Source of the DNA: Bombus terrestris
Lineage: Eukaryota > Arthropoda > Insecta > Hymenoptera > Apidae
Length of the DNA: 64,000 nt
Direction: 5' to 3'
NCBI RefSeq assembly: GCF_910591885.1
Contig: NW_025963552.1
Coordinates: forward strand, 3,968,001-4,032,000
Of the stretch, positions 1 through 13,021 are shown piece after piece. The stretch's first letter is position 1. Every line of letters begins with the position of its first letter. The notes under the pieces were generated by a model that saw nothing but the letters and a program-made list of their open reading frames with translations, ran no database searches and had not been told where the DNA came from. Position numbers and translations under genes: made by a program.

Positions 1-372
1 TCGCTCGCTCCGCTCGCTCGTAAAAATTTAGTCCAACCTCACATACGATCCGACACGTTCGCAAATTCGAAATAAGTTGCCCTCATATCGAATGACTAAC
101 GCAAGAGGGATTGGTTTTAGGTTAGGCTATAGTTTTCGAGCGAGCGCAGCGAGCGAGAGACGCGTAAAGGTGTGTCACAATCCGACGGTTTGGCACATAC
201 GGACATTGAAACATTCGCACCAGCCCGAGGAGCCGGAAGTCATTATCCTATTGCCTACTGACAAATGTATACAGTTTGTGAATTGTTTCACATAAATAGT
301 ACTATTTCCACATACTACAGTGCAATGTGATGTCCGAAGTGGCTGACAAAATTAGGTAATAACACGAAATAT
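1..372 (+). repeat. Partial D monomer at left edge
   Basis: This is a 419-bp D-type monomer lacking its first 47 bases; the window opens one base inside the GC-rich left arm. It has the D body markers AAATTTAGTCCAACC and GTTGCCCTC, and a tail with CCGACGG, CATTATCC and GAATTGTTTC. The change TGTATACAG near 267-275 is otherwise seen only in the D monomer at 15973, so these two copies share recent ancestry although about 16 kb apart. Confidence 0.9.
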
Positions 373-2060
373 ATGCAAGGCAACATTAGGTATATGTATA
401 GCTTGGAAATTGTGATCGTTTCTCGCTCGCTCCGCTCGCTCGTAAAAATCTACTCCCACCTCACAACCGATCCGACACGTTCGCAAATTCGAAATAAGTC
501 GCCTTCATATCGAATGACTAACGCAAGAGAGATTGGTTTTAGGTTAGGCTATAGTTTTCGAGCGAGCGCAGCGAGCGAGAGACGCGTAAAGGTGTGTCAC
601 AATCCGACGGTTTGGCACATACGGACATTGAAACATTCGCACCAGCCCGAGGAGCCGGAAGTCATTATCCTATTGCCTACTGACAAATGTTTACAGTTTG
701 TGAATTGTTTCACATAAATAGTACTATTTCCACATACTACAGTGCAATGTGATGTCCGAAGTGGCTGACAAAATTAGGTAATAACACGAAATATATGCAA
801 GGCAACATTAGGTATATGTATAGCTTGGAAATTGTGATCGTTTCTCGCTCGCTCCGCTCGCTCGTAAAAATCTACTCCCACCTCACAACCGATCCGACAC
901 GTTCGCAAATTCGAAATAAGTCGCCTTCATATCGAATGACTAACGCAAGAGGGATTGGTTTTAGGTTAGGCTATAGTTTTCGAGCGAGCGCAGCGAGCGA
1001 GAGACGCGTAAAGGTGTGTCACAATCCAACGGTTTGGCACATACGGACATTGAAACATTCGCACCAGCCCGAGTGGCCGGAAGTCTTTATCCTATTGCCT
1101 ACTGACAAATGTTTACAGTTTATGAATAGTATCACATAAATAGTACTATTTCCACATACTACAGTGCAATGTGATGTCCGAAGTGGCTGACAAAATTAGG
1201 TAATAACACGAAATATATGCAAGGCAACATTAGGTATATGTATAGCTTGGAAATTGTGATCGTTTCTCGCTCGCTCCGCTCGCTCGTAAAAATCTACTCC
1301 CACCTCACAACCGATACGACACGTTCGCAAATTCGAAATAAGTCGCCTTCATATCGAATGACTAACGCAAGAGGGATTGGTTTTAGGTTAGGCTATAGTT
1401 TTCGAGCGAGCGCAGCGAGCGAGAGACGCGTAAAGGTGTGTCACAATCCAACGGTTTGGCACATACGGACATTGAAACATTCGCACCAGCCCGAGTAGCC
1501 GGAAGTCTTTATCCTATTGCCTACTGACAAATGTTTACAGTTTATGAATAGTATCACATAAATAGTACTATTTCCACATACTACAGTGCAATGTGATGTC
1601 CGAAGTGGCTGACAAAATTAGGTAATAACACGAAATATATGCAAGGCAACATTAGGTATATGTATAGCTTGGAAATTGTGATCGTTTCTCGCTCGCTCCG
1701 CTCGCTCGTAAAAATCTACTCCCACCTCACAACCGATTCGACAAGTTCGCAAATTCAAAATAAGGCGCCTTCATATCGAATGACTGACGCAAGAGGGATT
1801 GGTTTTAGGTTAGGCTATAGTTTTCGAGCGAGCGCAGCGAGCGAGAGACGCGTAAAGGTGTGTCACAATCCAACGGTTTGGCACATACTGACATTGAAAC
1901 ATTCGCACCAGCCCGAGGAGCCGGAAGTCTTTATCAAATTGTCTACTGACAAGTGTTTACAATTTGTGAATAGTTCCACATAAATAGTACTATTTCCACA
2001 TACTACAGTGCAATGTGATGTCCGAAGTGGCTGACAAAATTAGGTACTAACACGATATAT
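373..2060 (+). repeat. Higher-order segment A-A-B-C (1688 bp)
   Basis: Four 422-bp monomers start at 373, 795, 1217 and 1639. The first A has a D-like tail (CCGACGG, CATTATCC, GAATTGTTTC), so it is an A/D hybrid in its second half. The second A carries GAGTGGCCGG, between the GAGTAG and GAGGAG variants. Together with the partial D to the left this is a D-A-B-C unit with one extra A. Confidence 0.9.
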
Positions 2061-5011
2061 ATGCATATTGCAAGGTATATGTATACCTTGCAAATTGTGA
2101 TCGATGCTCGCTCGCTCCGCTCGCTCGTAAAAATTTAGTCCAACCTCACATACGATCCGACACGTTCGCAAATTCGAAATAAGTTGCCCTCATATCGAAT
2201 GACTAACGCAAGAGGGATTGGTTTTAGGTTAGGCTATAGTTTTCGAGCGAGCGCAGCGAGCGAGAGACGCGTAAAGGTGTGTCACAATCCAACGGTTTGG
2301 CACATACGGACATTGAAACATTCGCACCAGCCCGAGTAGCCGGAAGTCTTTATCCTATTGCCTACTGACAAATGTTTACAGTTTATGAATAGTATCACAT
2401 AAATAGTACTATTTCCACATACTACAGTGCAATGTGATGTCCGAAGTGGCTGACAAAATTAGGTAATAACACGAAATATATGCAAGGCAACATTAGGTAT
2501 ATGTATAGCTTGGAAATTGTGATCGTTTCTCGCTCGCTCCGCTCGCTCGTAAAAATCTACTCCCACCTCACAACCGTTCCGACACGTTCGCAAATTCGAA
2601 ATAAGTCGCCTTCATATCGAATGACTAACGCAAGAGGGATTGGTTTTAGGTTAGGCTATAGTTTTCGAGCGAGCGCAGCGAGCGAGAGACGCGTAAAGGT
2701 GTGTCACAATCCAACGGTTTGGCACATACGGACATTGAAACATTCGCACCAGCCCGAGTAGCCGGAAGTCTTTATCCTATTGCCTACTGACAAATGTTTA
2801 CAGTTTATGAATAGTATCACATAAATAGTACTATTTCCACATACTACAGTGCAATGTGATGTCCGAAGTGGCTGACAAAATTAGGTAATAACACGAAATA
2901 TATGCAAGGCAACATTAGGTATATGTATAGCTTGGAAATTGTGATCGTTTCTCGCTCGCTCCGCTCGCTCGTAAAAATCTACTCCCACCTCACAACCGAT
3001 ACGACACGTTCGCAAATTCGAAATAAGTCGCCTTCATATCGAATGACTAACGCAAGAGGGATTGGTTTTAGGTTAGGCTATAGTTTTCGAGCGAGCGCAG
3101 CGAGCGAGGGACGCGTAAAGGTGTGTCACAATCCAACGGTTTGGCACATACGGACATTGAAACATTCGCACCAGCCCGAGTAGCCGGAAGTCTTTATCCT
3201 ATTGCCTACTGACAAATGTTTACAGTTTATGAATAGTATCACATAAATAGTACTATTTCCACATACTACAGTGCAATGTGATGTCCGAAGTGGCTGACAA
3301 AATTAGGTAATAACACGAAATATATGCAAGGCAACATTAGGTATATGTATAGCTTGGAAATTGTGATCGTTTCTCGCTCGCTCCGCTCGCTCGTAAAAAT
3401 CTACTCCCACCTCACAACCGATTCGACAAGTTCGCAAATTCAAAATAAGGCGCCTTCATATCGAATGACTGACGCAAGAGGGATTGGTTTTAGGTTAGGC
3501 TATAGTTTTCGAGCGAGCGCAGCGAGCGAGAGACGCGTAAAGGTGTGTCACAATCCAACGGTTTGGCACATACGGACATTGAAACATTCGCACCAGCCCG
3601 AGTAGCCGGAAGTCTTTATCCTATTGCCTACTGACAAATGTTTACAGTTTATGAATAGTATCACATAAATAGTACTATTTCCACATACTACAGTGCAATG
3701 TGATGTCCGAAGTGGCTGACAAAATTAGGTAATAACACGAAATATATGCAAGGCAACATTAGGTATATGTATAGCTTGGAAATTGTGATCGTTTCTCGCT
3801 CGCTCCGCTCGCTCGTAAAAATCTACTCCCACCTCACAACCGATCCGACACGTTCGCAAATTCGAAATAAGTCGCCTTCATATCGAATGACTAACGCAAG
3901 AGGGATTGGTTTTAGGTTAGGCTATAGTTTTCGAGCGAGCGCAGCGAGCGAGAGACGCGTAAAGGTGTGTCACAATCCAACGGTTTGGCACATACGGACA
4001 TTGAAACATTCGCACCAGCCCGAGTAGCCGGAAGTCTTTATCCTATTGCCTACTGACAAATGTTTACAGTTTATGAATAGTATCACATAAATAGTACTAT
4101 TTCCACATACTACAGTGCAATGTGATGTCCGAAGTGGCTGACAAAATTAGGTAATAACACGAAATATATGCAAGGCAACATTAGGTATATGTATAGCTTG
4201 GAAATTGTGATCGTTTCTCGCTCGCTCCGCTCGCTCGTAAAAATCTACTCCCACCTCACAACCGATACGACACGTTCGCAAATTCGAAATAAGTCGCCTT
4301 CATATCGAATGACTAACGCAAGAGGGATTGGTTTTAGGTTAGGCTATAGTTTTCGAGCGAGCGCAGCGAGCGAGAGACGCGTAAAGGTGTGTCACAATCC
4401 AACGGTTTGGCACATACGGACATTGAAACATTCGCACCAGCCCGAGTAGCCGGAAGTCTTTATCCTATTGCCTACTGACAAATGTTTACAGTTTATGAAT
4501 AGTATCACATAAATAGTACTATTTCCACATACTACAGTGCAATGTGATGTCCGAAGTGGCTGACAAAATTAGGTAATAACACGAAATATATGCAAGGCAA
4601 CATTAGGTATATGTATAGCTTGGAAATTGTGATCGTTTCTCGCTCGCTCCGCTCGCTCGTAAAAATCTACTCCCACCTCACAACCGATTCGACAAGTTCG
4701 CAAATTCAAAATAAGGCGCCTTCATATCGAATGACTGACGCAAGAGGGATTGGTTTTAGGTTAGGCTATAGTTTTCGAGCGAGCGCAGCGAGCGAGAGAC
4801 GCGTAAAGGTGTGTCACAATCCAACGGTTTGGCACATACTGACATTGAAACATTCGCACCAGCCCGAGGAGCCGGAAGTCTTTATCAAATTGTCTACTGA
4901 CAAGTGTTTACAATTTGTGAATAGTTCCACATAAATAGTACTATTTCCACATACTACAGTGCAATGTGATGTCCGAAGTGGCTGACAAAATTAGGTACTA
5001 ACACGATATAT
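2061..5011 (+). repeat. Higher-order unit D-A-B-C*-A-B-C (2951 bp)
   Basis: Monomers start at 2061, 2480, 2902, 3324, 3746, 4168 and 4590. The unit is a D-A-B-C tetramer with an extra A-B-C. C* at 3324 has the C first half (CCGATTCGACAAG, AAAATAAGGCG) but the A/B second half (CATACGGAC, GAGTAGCC, TTTATGAATAGTATC), so it is a recombinant. The D tail here is the A/B type. The next unit of the same length and order is at 10071. Confidence 0.9.
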
Positions 5012-7541
5012 ATGCATATTGCAAGGTATATGTATACCTTGCAAATTGTGATCGATGCTCGCTCGCTCCGCTCGCTCGTAAAAATTTAGTCCAACCTCAC
5101 ATACGATCCGACACGTTCGCAAATTCGAAATAAGTCGCCCTCATATCGAATGACTAACGCAAGAGGGATTGGTTTTAGGTTAGGCTATAGTTTTCGAGCG
5201 AGCGCAGCGAGCGAGAGACGCGTAAAGGTGTGTCACAATCCAACGGTTTGGCACATACGGACATTGAAACATTCGCACCAGCCCGAGTAGCCGGAAGTCT
5301 TTATCCTATTGCCTACTGACAAATGTTTACAGTTTATGAATAGTATCACATAAATAGTACTATTTCCACATACTACAGTGCAATGTGATGTCCGAAGTGG
5401 CTGACAAAATTAGGTAATAACACGAAATATATGCAAGGCAACATTAGGTATATGTATAGCTTGGAAATTGTGATCGTTTCTCGCTCGCTCCGCTCGCTCG
5501 TAAAAATCTACTCCCACCTCACAACCGATCCGACACGTTCGCAAATTCGAAATAAGTCGCCTTCATATCGAATGACTAACGCAAGAGGGATTGGTTTTAG
5601 GTTAGGCTATAGTTTTCGAGCGAGCGCAGCGAGCGAGAGACGCGTAAAGGTGTGTCACAATCCAACGGTTTGGCACATACGGACATTGAAACATTCGCAC
5701 CAGCCCGAGTAGCCGGAAGTCTTTATCCTATTGCCTACTGACAAATGTTTACAGTTTATGAATAGTATCACATAAATAGTACTATTTCCACATACTACAG
5801 TGCAATGTGATGTCCGAAGTGGCTGACAAAATTAGGTAATAACACGAAATATATGCAAGGCAACATTAGGTATATGTATAGCTTGGAAATTGTGATCGTT
5901 TCTCGCTCGCTCCGCTCGCTCGGAAAAATTCTACTCCCACCTCACAACCGATACGACACGTTCGCAAATTCGAAATAAGTCGCCTTCATATCGAATGACT
6001 AACGCAAGAGGGATTGGTTTTACGTTAGGCTATAGTTTTCGAGCGAGCGCAGCGAGCGAGAGACGCGTAAAGGTGTGTCACAATCCAACGGTTTGGCACA
6101 TACGGACATTGAAACATTCGCACCAGCCCGAGTAGCCGGAAGTCTTTATCCTATTGCCTACTGACAAATGTTTACAGTTTATGAATAGTATCACATAAAT
6201 AGTACTATTTCCACATACTACAGTGCAATGTGATGTCCGAAGTGGCTGACAAAATTAGGTAATAACACGAAATATATGCAAGGCAACATTAGGTATATGT
6301 ATAGCTTGGAAATTGTGATCGTTTCTCGCTCGCTCCGCTCGCTCGTAAAAATCTACTCCCACCTCACAACCGATACGACACGTTCGCAAATTCGAAATAA
6401 GTCGCCTTCATATCGAATGACTAACGCAAGAGGGATTGGTTTTAGGTTAGGCTATAGTTTTCGAGCGAGCGCAGCGAGCGAGAGACGCGTAAAGGTGTGT
6501 CACAATCCAACGGTTTGGCACATACGGACATTGAAACATTCGCACCAGCCCGAGTAGCCGGAAGTCTTTATCCTATTGCCTACTGACAAATGTTTACAGT
6601 TTATGAATAGTATCACATAAATAGTACTATTTCCACATACTACAGTGCAATGTGATGTCCGAAGTGGCTGACAAAATTAGGTAATAACACGAAATATATG
6701 CAAGGCAACATTAGGTATATGTATAGCTTGGAAATTGTGATCGTTTCTCGCTCGCTCCGCTCGCTCGTAAAAATCTACTCCCACCTCACAACCGATACGA
6801 CACGTTCGCAAATTCGAAATAAGTCGCCTTCATATCGAATGACTAACGCAAGAGGGATTGGTTTTAGGTTAGGCTATAGTTTTCGAGCGAGCGCAGCGAG
6901 CGAGAGACGCGTAAAGGTGTGTCACAATCCAACGGTTTGGCACATACGGACATTGAAACATTCGCACCAGCCCGAGTAGCCGGAAGTCTTTATCCTATTG
7001 CCTACTGACAAATGTTTACAGTTTATGAATAGTATCACATAAATAGTACTATTTCCACATACTACAGTGCAATGTGATGTCCGAAGTGGCTGACAAAATT
7101 AGGTAATAACACGAAATATATGCAAGGCAACATTAGGTATATGTATAGCTTGGAAATTGTGATCGTTTCTCGCTCGCTCCGCTCGCTCGTAAAAATCTAC
7201 TCCCACCTCACAACCGATTCGACAAGTTCGCAAATTCAAAATAAGGCGCCTTCATATCGAATGACTGACGCAAGAGGGATTGGTTTTAGGTTAGGCTATA
7301 GTTTTCGAGCGAGCGCAGCGAGCGAGAGACGCGTAAAGGTGTGTCACAATCCAACGGTTTGGCACATACTGACATTGAAACATTCGCACCAGCCCGAGGA
7401 GCCGGAAGTCTTTATCAAATTGTCTACTGACAAGTGTTTACAATTTGTGAATAGTTCCACATAAATAGTACTATTTCCACATACTACAGTGCAATGTGAT
7501 GTCCGAAGTGGCTGACAAAATTAGGTACTAACACGATATAT
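5012..7541 (+). repeat. Higher-order unit D-A-B-B-B-C (2530 bp)
   Basis: Monomers start at 5012, 5431, 5853, 6276, 6698 and 7120. Three consecutive B copies show amplification of a single monomer, probably by unequal exchange. The first B is 423 bp because TCGTAAAAATCT has become TCGGAAAAATTCT. It also has TTTTACGTTAGG in place of TTTTAGGTTAGG, which destroys one of the two TTAGG units. Confidence 0.9.
5853..6275 (+). repeat. Single 423-bp B monomer with +1 insertion
   Basis: This is the only monomer in the window that departs from 422 or 419 bp. The insertion lies just after the GC-rich left arm (CGGAAAAATTCTACTCCC near 5921-5938). It is otherwise a B monomer with the diagnostic CCGATACGACACG. 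Confidence 0.88.
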
Positions 7542-10070
7542 ATGCATATTGCAAGGTATATGTATACCTTGCAAATTGTGATCGATGCTCGCTCGCTCCG
7601 CTCGCTCGTAAAAATTTAGTCCAACCTCACATACGATCCGACACGTTCGCAAATTCGAAATAAGTTGCCCTCATATCGAATGACTAACGCAAGAGGGATT
7701 GGTTTTAGGTTAGGCTATAGTTTTCGAGCGAGCGCAGCGAGCGAGAGACGCGTAAAGGTGTGTCACAATCCAACGGTTTGGCACATACTGACATTGAAAC
7801 ATTCGCACCAGCCCGAGTAGCCGGAAGTCTTTATCCTATTGCCTACTGACAAATGTTTACAGTTTATGAATAGTATCACATAAATAGTACTATTTCCACA
7901 TACTACAGTGCAATGTGATGTCCGAAGTGGCTGACAAAATTAGGTAATAACACGAAATATATGCAAGGCAACATTAGGTATATGTATAGCTTGGAAATTG
8001 TGATCGTTTCTCGCTCGCTCCGCTCGCTCGTAAAAATCTACTCCCACCTCACAACCGATCCGACACGTTCGCAAATTCGAAATAAGTCGCCTTCATATCG
8101 AATGACTAACGCAAGAGGGATTGGTTTTAGGTTAGGCTATAGTTTTCGAGCGAGCGCAGCGAGCGAGAGACGCGTAAAGGTGTGTCACAATCCAACGGTT
8201 TGGCACATACGGACATTGAAACATTCGCACCAGCCCGAGTAGCCGGAAGTCTTTATCCTATTGCCTACTGACAAATGTTTACAGTTTATGAATAGTATCA
8301 CATAAATAGTACTATTTCCACATACTACAGTGCAATGTGATGTCCGAAGTGGCTGACAAAATTAGGTAATAACACGAAATATATGCAAGGCAACATTAGG
8401 TATATGTATAGCTTGGAAATTGTGATCGTTTCTCGCTCGCTCCGCTCGCTCGTAAAAATCTACTCCCACCTCACAACCGATACGACACGTTCGCAAATTC
8501 GAAATAAGTCGCCTTCATATCGAATGACTAACGCAAGAGGGAATTGTTTTAGGTTAGGCTATAGTTTTCGAGCGAGCGCAGCGAGCGAGAGACGCGTAAA
8601 GGTGTGTCACAATCCAACGGTTTGGCACATACGGACATTGAAACATTCGCACCAGCCCGAGTAGCCGGAAGTCTTTATCCTATTGCCTACTGACAAATGT
8701 TTACAGTTTATGAATAGTATCACATAAATAGTACTATTTCCACATACTACAGTGCAATGTGATGTCCGAAGTGGCTGACAAAATTAGGTAATAACACGAA
8801 ATATATGCAAGGCAACATTAGGTATATGTATAGCTTGGAAATTGTGATCGTTTCTCGCTCGCTCCGCTCGCTCGTAAAAATCTACTCCCACCTCACAACC
8901 GATACGACACGTTCGCAAATTCGAAATAAGTCGCCTTCATATCGAATGACTAACGCAAGAGGGATTGGTTTTAGGTTAGGCTATAGTTTTCGAGCGAGCG
9001 CAGCGAGCGAGAGACGCGTAAAGGTGTGTCACAATCCAACGGTTTGGCACATACGGACATTGAAACATTCGCACCAGCCCGAGTAGCCGGAAGTCTTTAT
9101 CCTATTGCCTACTGACAAATGTTTACAGTTTATGAATAGTATCACATAAATAGTACTATTTCCACATACTACAGTGCAATGTGATGTCCGAAGTGGCTGA
9201 CAAAATTAGGTAATAACACGAAATATATGCAAGGCAACATTAGGTATATGTATAGCTTGGAAATTGTGATCGTTTCTCGCTCGCTCCGCTCGCTCGTAAA
9301 AATCTACTCCCACCTCACAACCGATACGACACGTTCGCAAATTCGAAATAAGTCGCCTTCATATCGAATGACTAACGCAAGAGGGATTGGTTTTAGGTTA
9401 GGCTATAGTTTTCGAGCGAGCGCAGCGAGCGAGAGACGCGTAAAGGTGTGTCACAATCCAACGGTTTGGCACATACGGACATTGAAACATTCGCACCAGC
9501 CCGAGTAGCCGGAAGTCTTTATCCTATTGCCTACTGACAAATGTTTACAGTTTATGAATAGTATCACATAAATAGTACTATTTCCACATACTACAGTGCA
9601 ATGTGATGTCCGAAGTGGCTGACAAAATTAGGTAATAACACGAAATATATGCAAGGCAACATTAGGTATATGTATAGCTTGGAAATTGTGATCGTTTCTC
9701 GCTCGCTCCGCTCGCTCGTAAAAATCTACTCCCACCTCACAACCGATTCGACAAGTTCGCAAATTCAAAATAAGGCGCCTTCATATCGAATGACTGACGC
9801 AAGAGGGATTGGTTTTAGGTTAGGCTATAGTTTTCGAGCGAGCGCAGCGAGCGAGAGACGCGTAAAGGTGTGTCACAATCCAACGGTTTGGCACATACTG
9901 ACATTGAAACATTCGCACCAGCCCGAGGAGCCGGAAGTCTTTATCAAATTGTCTACTGACAAGTGTTTACAATTTGTGAATAGTTCCACATAAATAGTAC
10001 TATTTCCACATACTGCAATGCAATGTGATGTCCGAAGTGGCTGACAAAATTAGGTACTAACACGATATAT
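7542..10070 (+). repeat. Higher-order unit D-A-B-B-B-C (2529 bp)
   Basis: Monomers start at 7542, 7961, 8383, 8805, 9227 and 9649. The order repeats that of the preceding unit. The first B (8383) carries GAGGGAATTGTTTT instead of GAGGGATTGGTTTT, a rare marker shared only with the B monomers at 10912, 13863 and 15129. The C at 9649 ends with a private change, CATACTGCAATGCAATG, near 10010-10026. Confidence 0.9.
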
Positions 10071-13021
10071 ATGCATATTGCAAGGTATATGTATACCTTG
10101 CAAATTGTGATCGATGCTCGCTCGCTCCGCTCGCTCGTAAAAATTTAGTCCAACCTCACATACGATCCGACACGTTCGCAAATTCGAAATAAGTTGCCTT
10201 CATATCGAATGACTAACGCAAGAGGGATTGGTTTTAGGTTAGGCTATAGTTTTCGAGCGAGCGCAGCGAGCGAGAGACGCGTAAAGGTGTGTCACAATCC
10301 AACGGTTTGGCACATACGGACATTGAAACATTCGCACCAGCCCGAGTAGCCGGAAGTCTTTATCCTATTGCCTACTGACAAATGTTTACAGTTTATGAAT
10401 AGTATCACATAAATAGTACTATTTCCACATACTACAGTGCAATGTGATGTCCGAAGTGGCTGACAAAATTAGGTAATAACACGAAATATATGCAAGGCAA
10501 CATTAGGTATATGTATAGCTTGGAAATTGTGATCGTTTCTCGCTCGCTCCGCTCGCTCGTAAAAATCTACTCCCACCTCACAACCGATCCGACACGTTCG
10601 CAAATTCGAAATAAGTCGCCTTCATATCGAATGACTAACGCAAGAGGGATTGGTTTTAGGTTAGGCTATAGTTTTCGAGCGAGCGCAGCGAGCGAGAGAC
10701 GCGTAAAGGTGTGTCACAATCCAACGGTTTGGCACATACGGACATTGAAACATTCGCACCAGCCCGAGTAGCCGGAAGTCTTTATCCTATTGCCTACTGA
10801 CAAATGTTTACAGTTTATGAATAGTATCACATAAATAGTACTATTTCCACATACTACAGTGCAATGTGATGTCCGAAGTGGCTGACAAAATTAGGTAATA
10901 ACACGAAATATATGCAAGGCAACATTAGGTATATGTATAGCTTGGAAATTGTGATCGTTTCTCGCTCGCTCCGCTCGCTCGTAAAAATCTACTCCCACCT
11001 CACAACCGATACGACACGTTCGCAAATTCGAAATAAGTCGCCTTCATATCGAATGACTAACGCAAGAGGGAATTGTTTTAGGTTAGGCTATAGTTTTCGA
11101 GCGAGCGCAGCGAGCGAGAGACGCGTAAAGGTGTGTCACAATCCAACGGTTTGGCACATACGGACATTGAAACATTCGCACCAGCCCGAGTAGCCGGAAG
11201 TCTTTATCCTATTGCCTACTGACAAATGTTTACAGTTTATGAATAGTATCACATAAATAGTACTATTTCCACATACTACAGTGCAATGTGATGTCCGAAG
11301 TGGCTGACAAAATTAGGTAATAACACGAAATATATGCAAGGCAACATTAGGTATATGTATAGCTTGGAAATTGTGATCGTTTCTCGCTCGCTCCGCTCGC
11401 TCGTAAAAATCTACTCCCACCTCACAACCGATTCGACAAGTTCGCAAATTCAAAATAAGGCGCCTTCATATCGAATGACTGACGCAAGAGGGATTGGTTT
11501 TAGGTTAGGCTATAGTTTTCGAGCGAGCGCAGCGAGCGAGAGACGCGTAAAGGTGTGTCACAATCCAACGGTTTGGCACATACGGACATTGAAACATTCG
11601 CACCAGCCCGAGTAGCCGGAAGTCATTATCCTATTGCCTACTGACAAATGTTTACAGTTTATGAATAGTATCACATAAATAGTACTATTTCCACATACTA
11701 CAGTGCAATGTGATGTCCGAAGTGGCTGACAAAATTAGGTAATAACACGAAATATATGCAAGGCAACATTAGGTATATGTATAGCTTGGAAATTGTGATC
11801 GTTTCTCGCTCGCTCCGCTCGCTCGTAAAAATCTACTCCCACCTCACAACCGATCCGACACGTTCGCAAATTCGAAATAAGTCGCCTTCATATCGAATGA
11901 CTAACGCAAGAGGGATTGGTTTTAGGTTAGGCTATAGTTTTCGAGCGAGCGCAGCGAGCGAGAGACGCGTAAAGGTGTGTCACAATCCAACGGTTTGGCA
12001 CATACGGACATTGAAACATTCGCACCAGCCCGAGTAGCCGGAAGTCTTTATCCTATTGCCTACTGACAAATGTTTACAGTTTATGAATAGTATCACATAA
12101 ATAGTACTATTTCCACATACTACAGTGCAATGTGATGTCCGAAGTGGCTGACAAAATTAGGTAATAACACGAAATATATGCAAGGCAACATTAGGTATAT
12201 GTATAGCTTGGAAATTGTGATCGTTTCTCGCTCGCTCCGCTCGCTCGTAAAAATCTACTCCCACCTCACAACCGATACGACACGTTCGCAAATTCGAAAT
12301 AAGTCGCCTTCATATCGAATGACTAACGCAAGAGGGATTGGTTTTAGGTTAGGCTATAGTTTTCGAGCGAGCGCAGCGAGCGAGAGACGCGTAAAGGTGT
12401 GTCACAATCCAACGGTTTGGCACATACGGACATTGAAACATTCGCACCAGCCCGAGTAGCCGGAAGTCTTTATCCTATTGCCTACTGACAAATGTTTACA
12501 GTTTATGAATAGTATCACATAAATAGTACTATTTCCACATACTACAGTGCAATGTGATGTCCGAAGTGGCTGACAAAATTAGGTAATAACACGAAATATA
12601 TGCAAGGCAACATTAGGTATATGTATAGCTTGGAAATTGTGATCGTTTCTCGCTCGCTCCGCTCGCTCGTAAAAATCTACTCCCACCTCACAACCGATTC
12701 GACAAGTTCGCAAATTCAAAATAAGGCGCCTTCATATCGAATGACTGACGCAAGAGGGATTGGTTTTAGGTTAGGCTATAGTTTTCGAGCGAGCGCAGCG
12801 AGCGAGAGACGCGTAAAGGTGTGTCACAATCCAACGGTTTGGCACATACTGACATTGAAACATTCGCACCAGCCCGAGGAGCCGGAAGTCTTTATCAAAT
12901 TGTCTACTGACAAGTGTTTACAATTTGTGAATAGTTCCACATAAATAGTACTATTTCCACATACTACAGTGCAATGTGATGTCCGAAGTGGCTGACAAAA
13001 TTAGGTACTAACACGATATAT
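10071..13021 (+). repeat. Higher-order unit D-A-B-C*-A-B-C (2951 bp)
   Basis: Monomers start at 10071, 10490, 10912, 11334, 11756, 12178 and 12600. Order and length equal the unit at 2061. The B at 10912 has the GAGGGAATTG marker. The C* at 11334 is a C-front/A-tail hybrid like that at 3324, except that its tail has CATTATCC instead of CTTTATCC. Confidence 0.9.

Noticed and set aside
1639..1983. Open frames of about 93-114 codons starting at the ATG of A, B and C monomers, and 67-73-codon frames in D, E and F monomers
   Set aside because: They are by-products of the repeat. A and B monomers have TAG in GAGTAGCC, the monomers at 29031 and 40829 gain other stops, E copies gain TGA, and 422 is not a multiple of three so the frame does not continue. 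Differences between copies change amino acids freely (P/T/S at the diagnostic codon, R/Q, N/D), which is not the pattern of a protein under selection. No known domain is seen, and many short frames need a TTG start.
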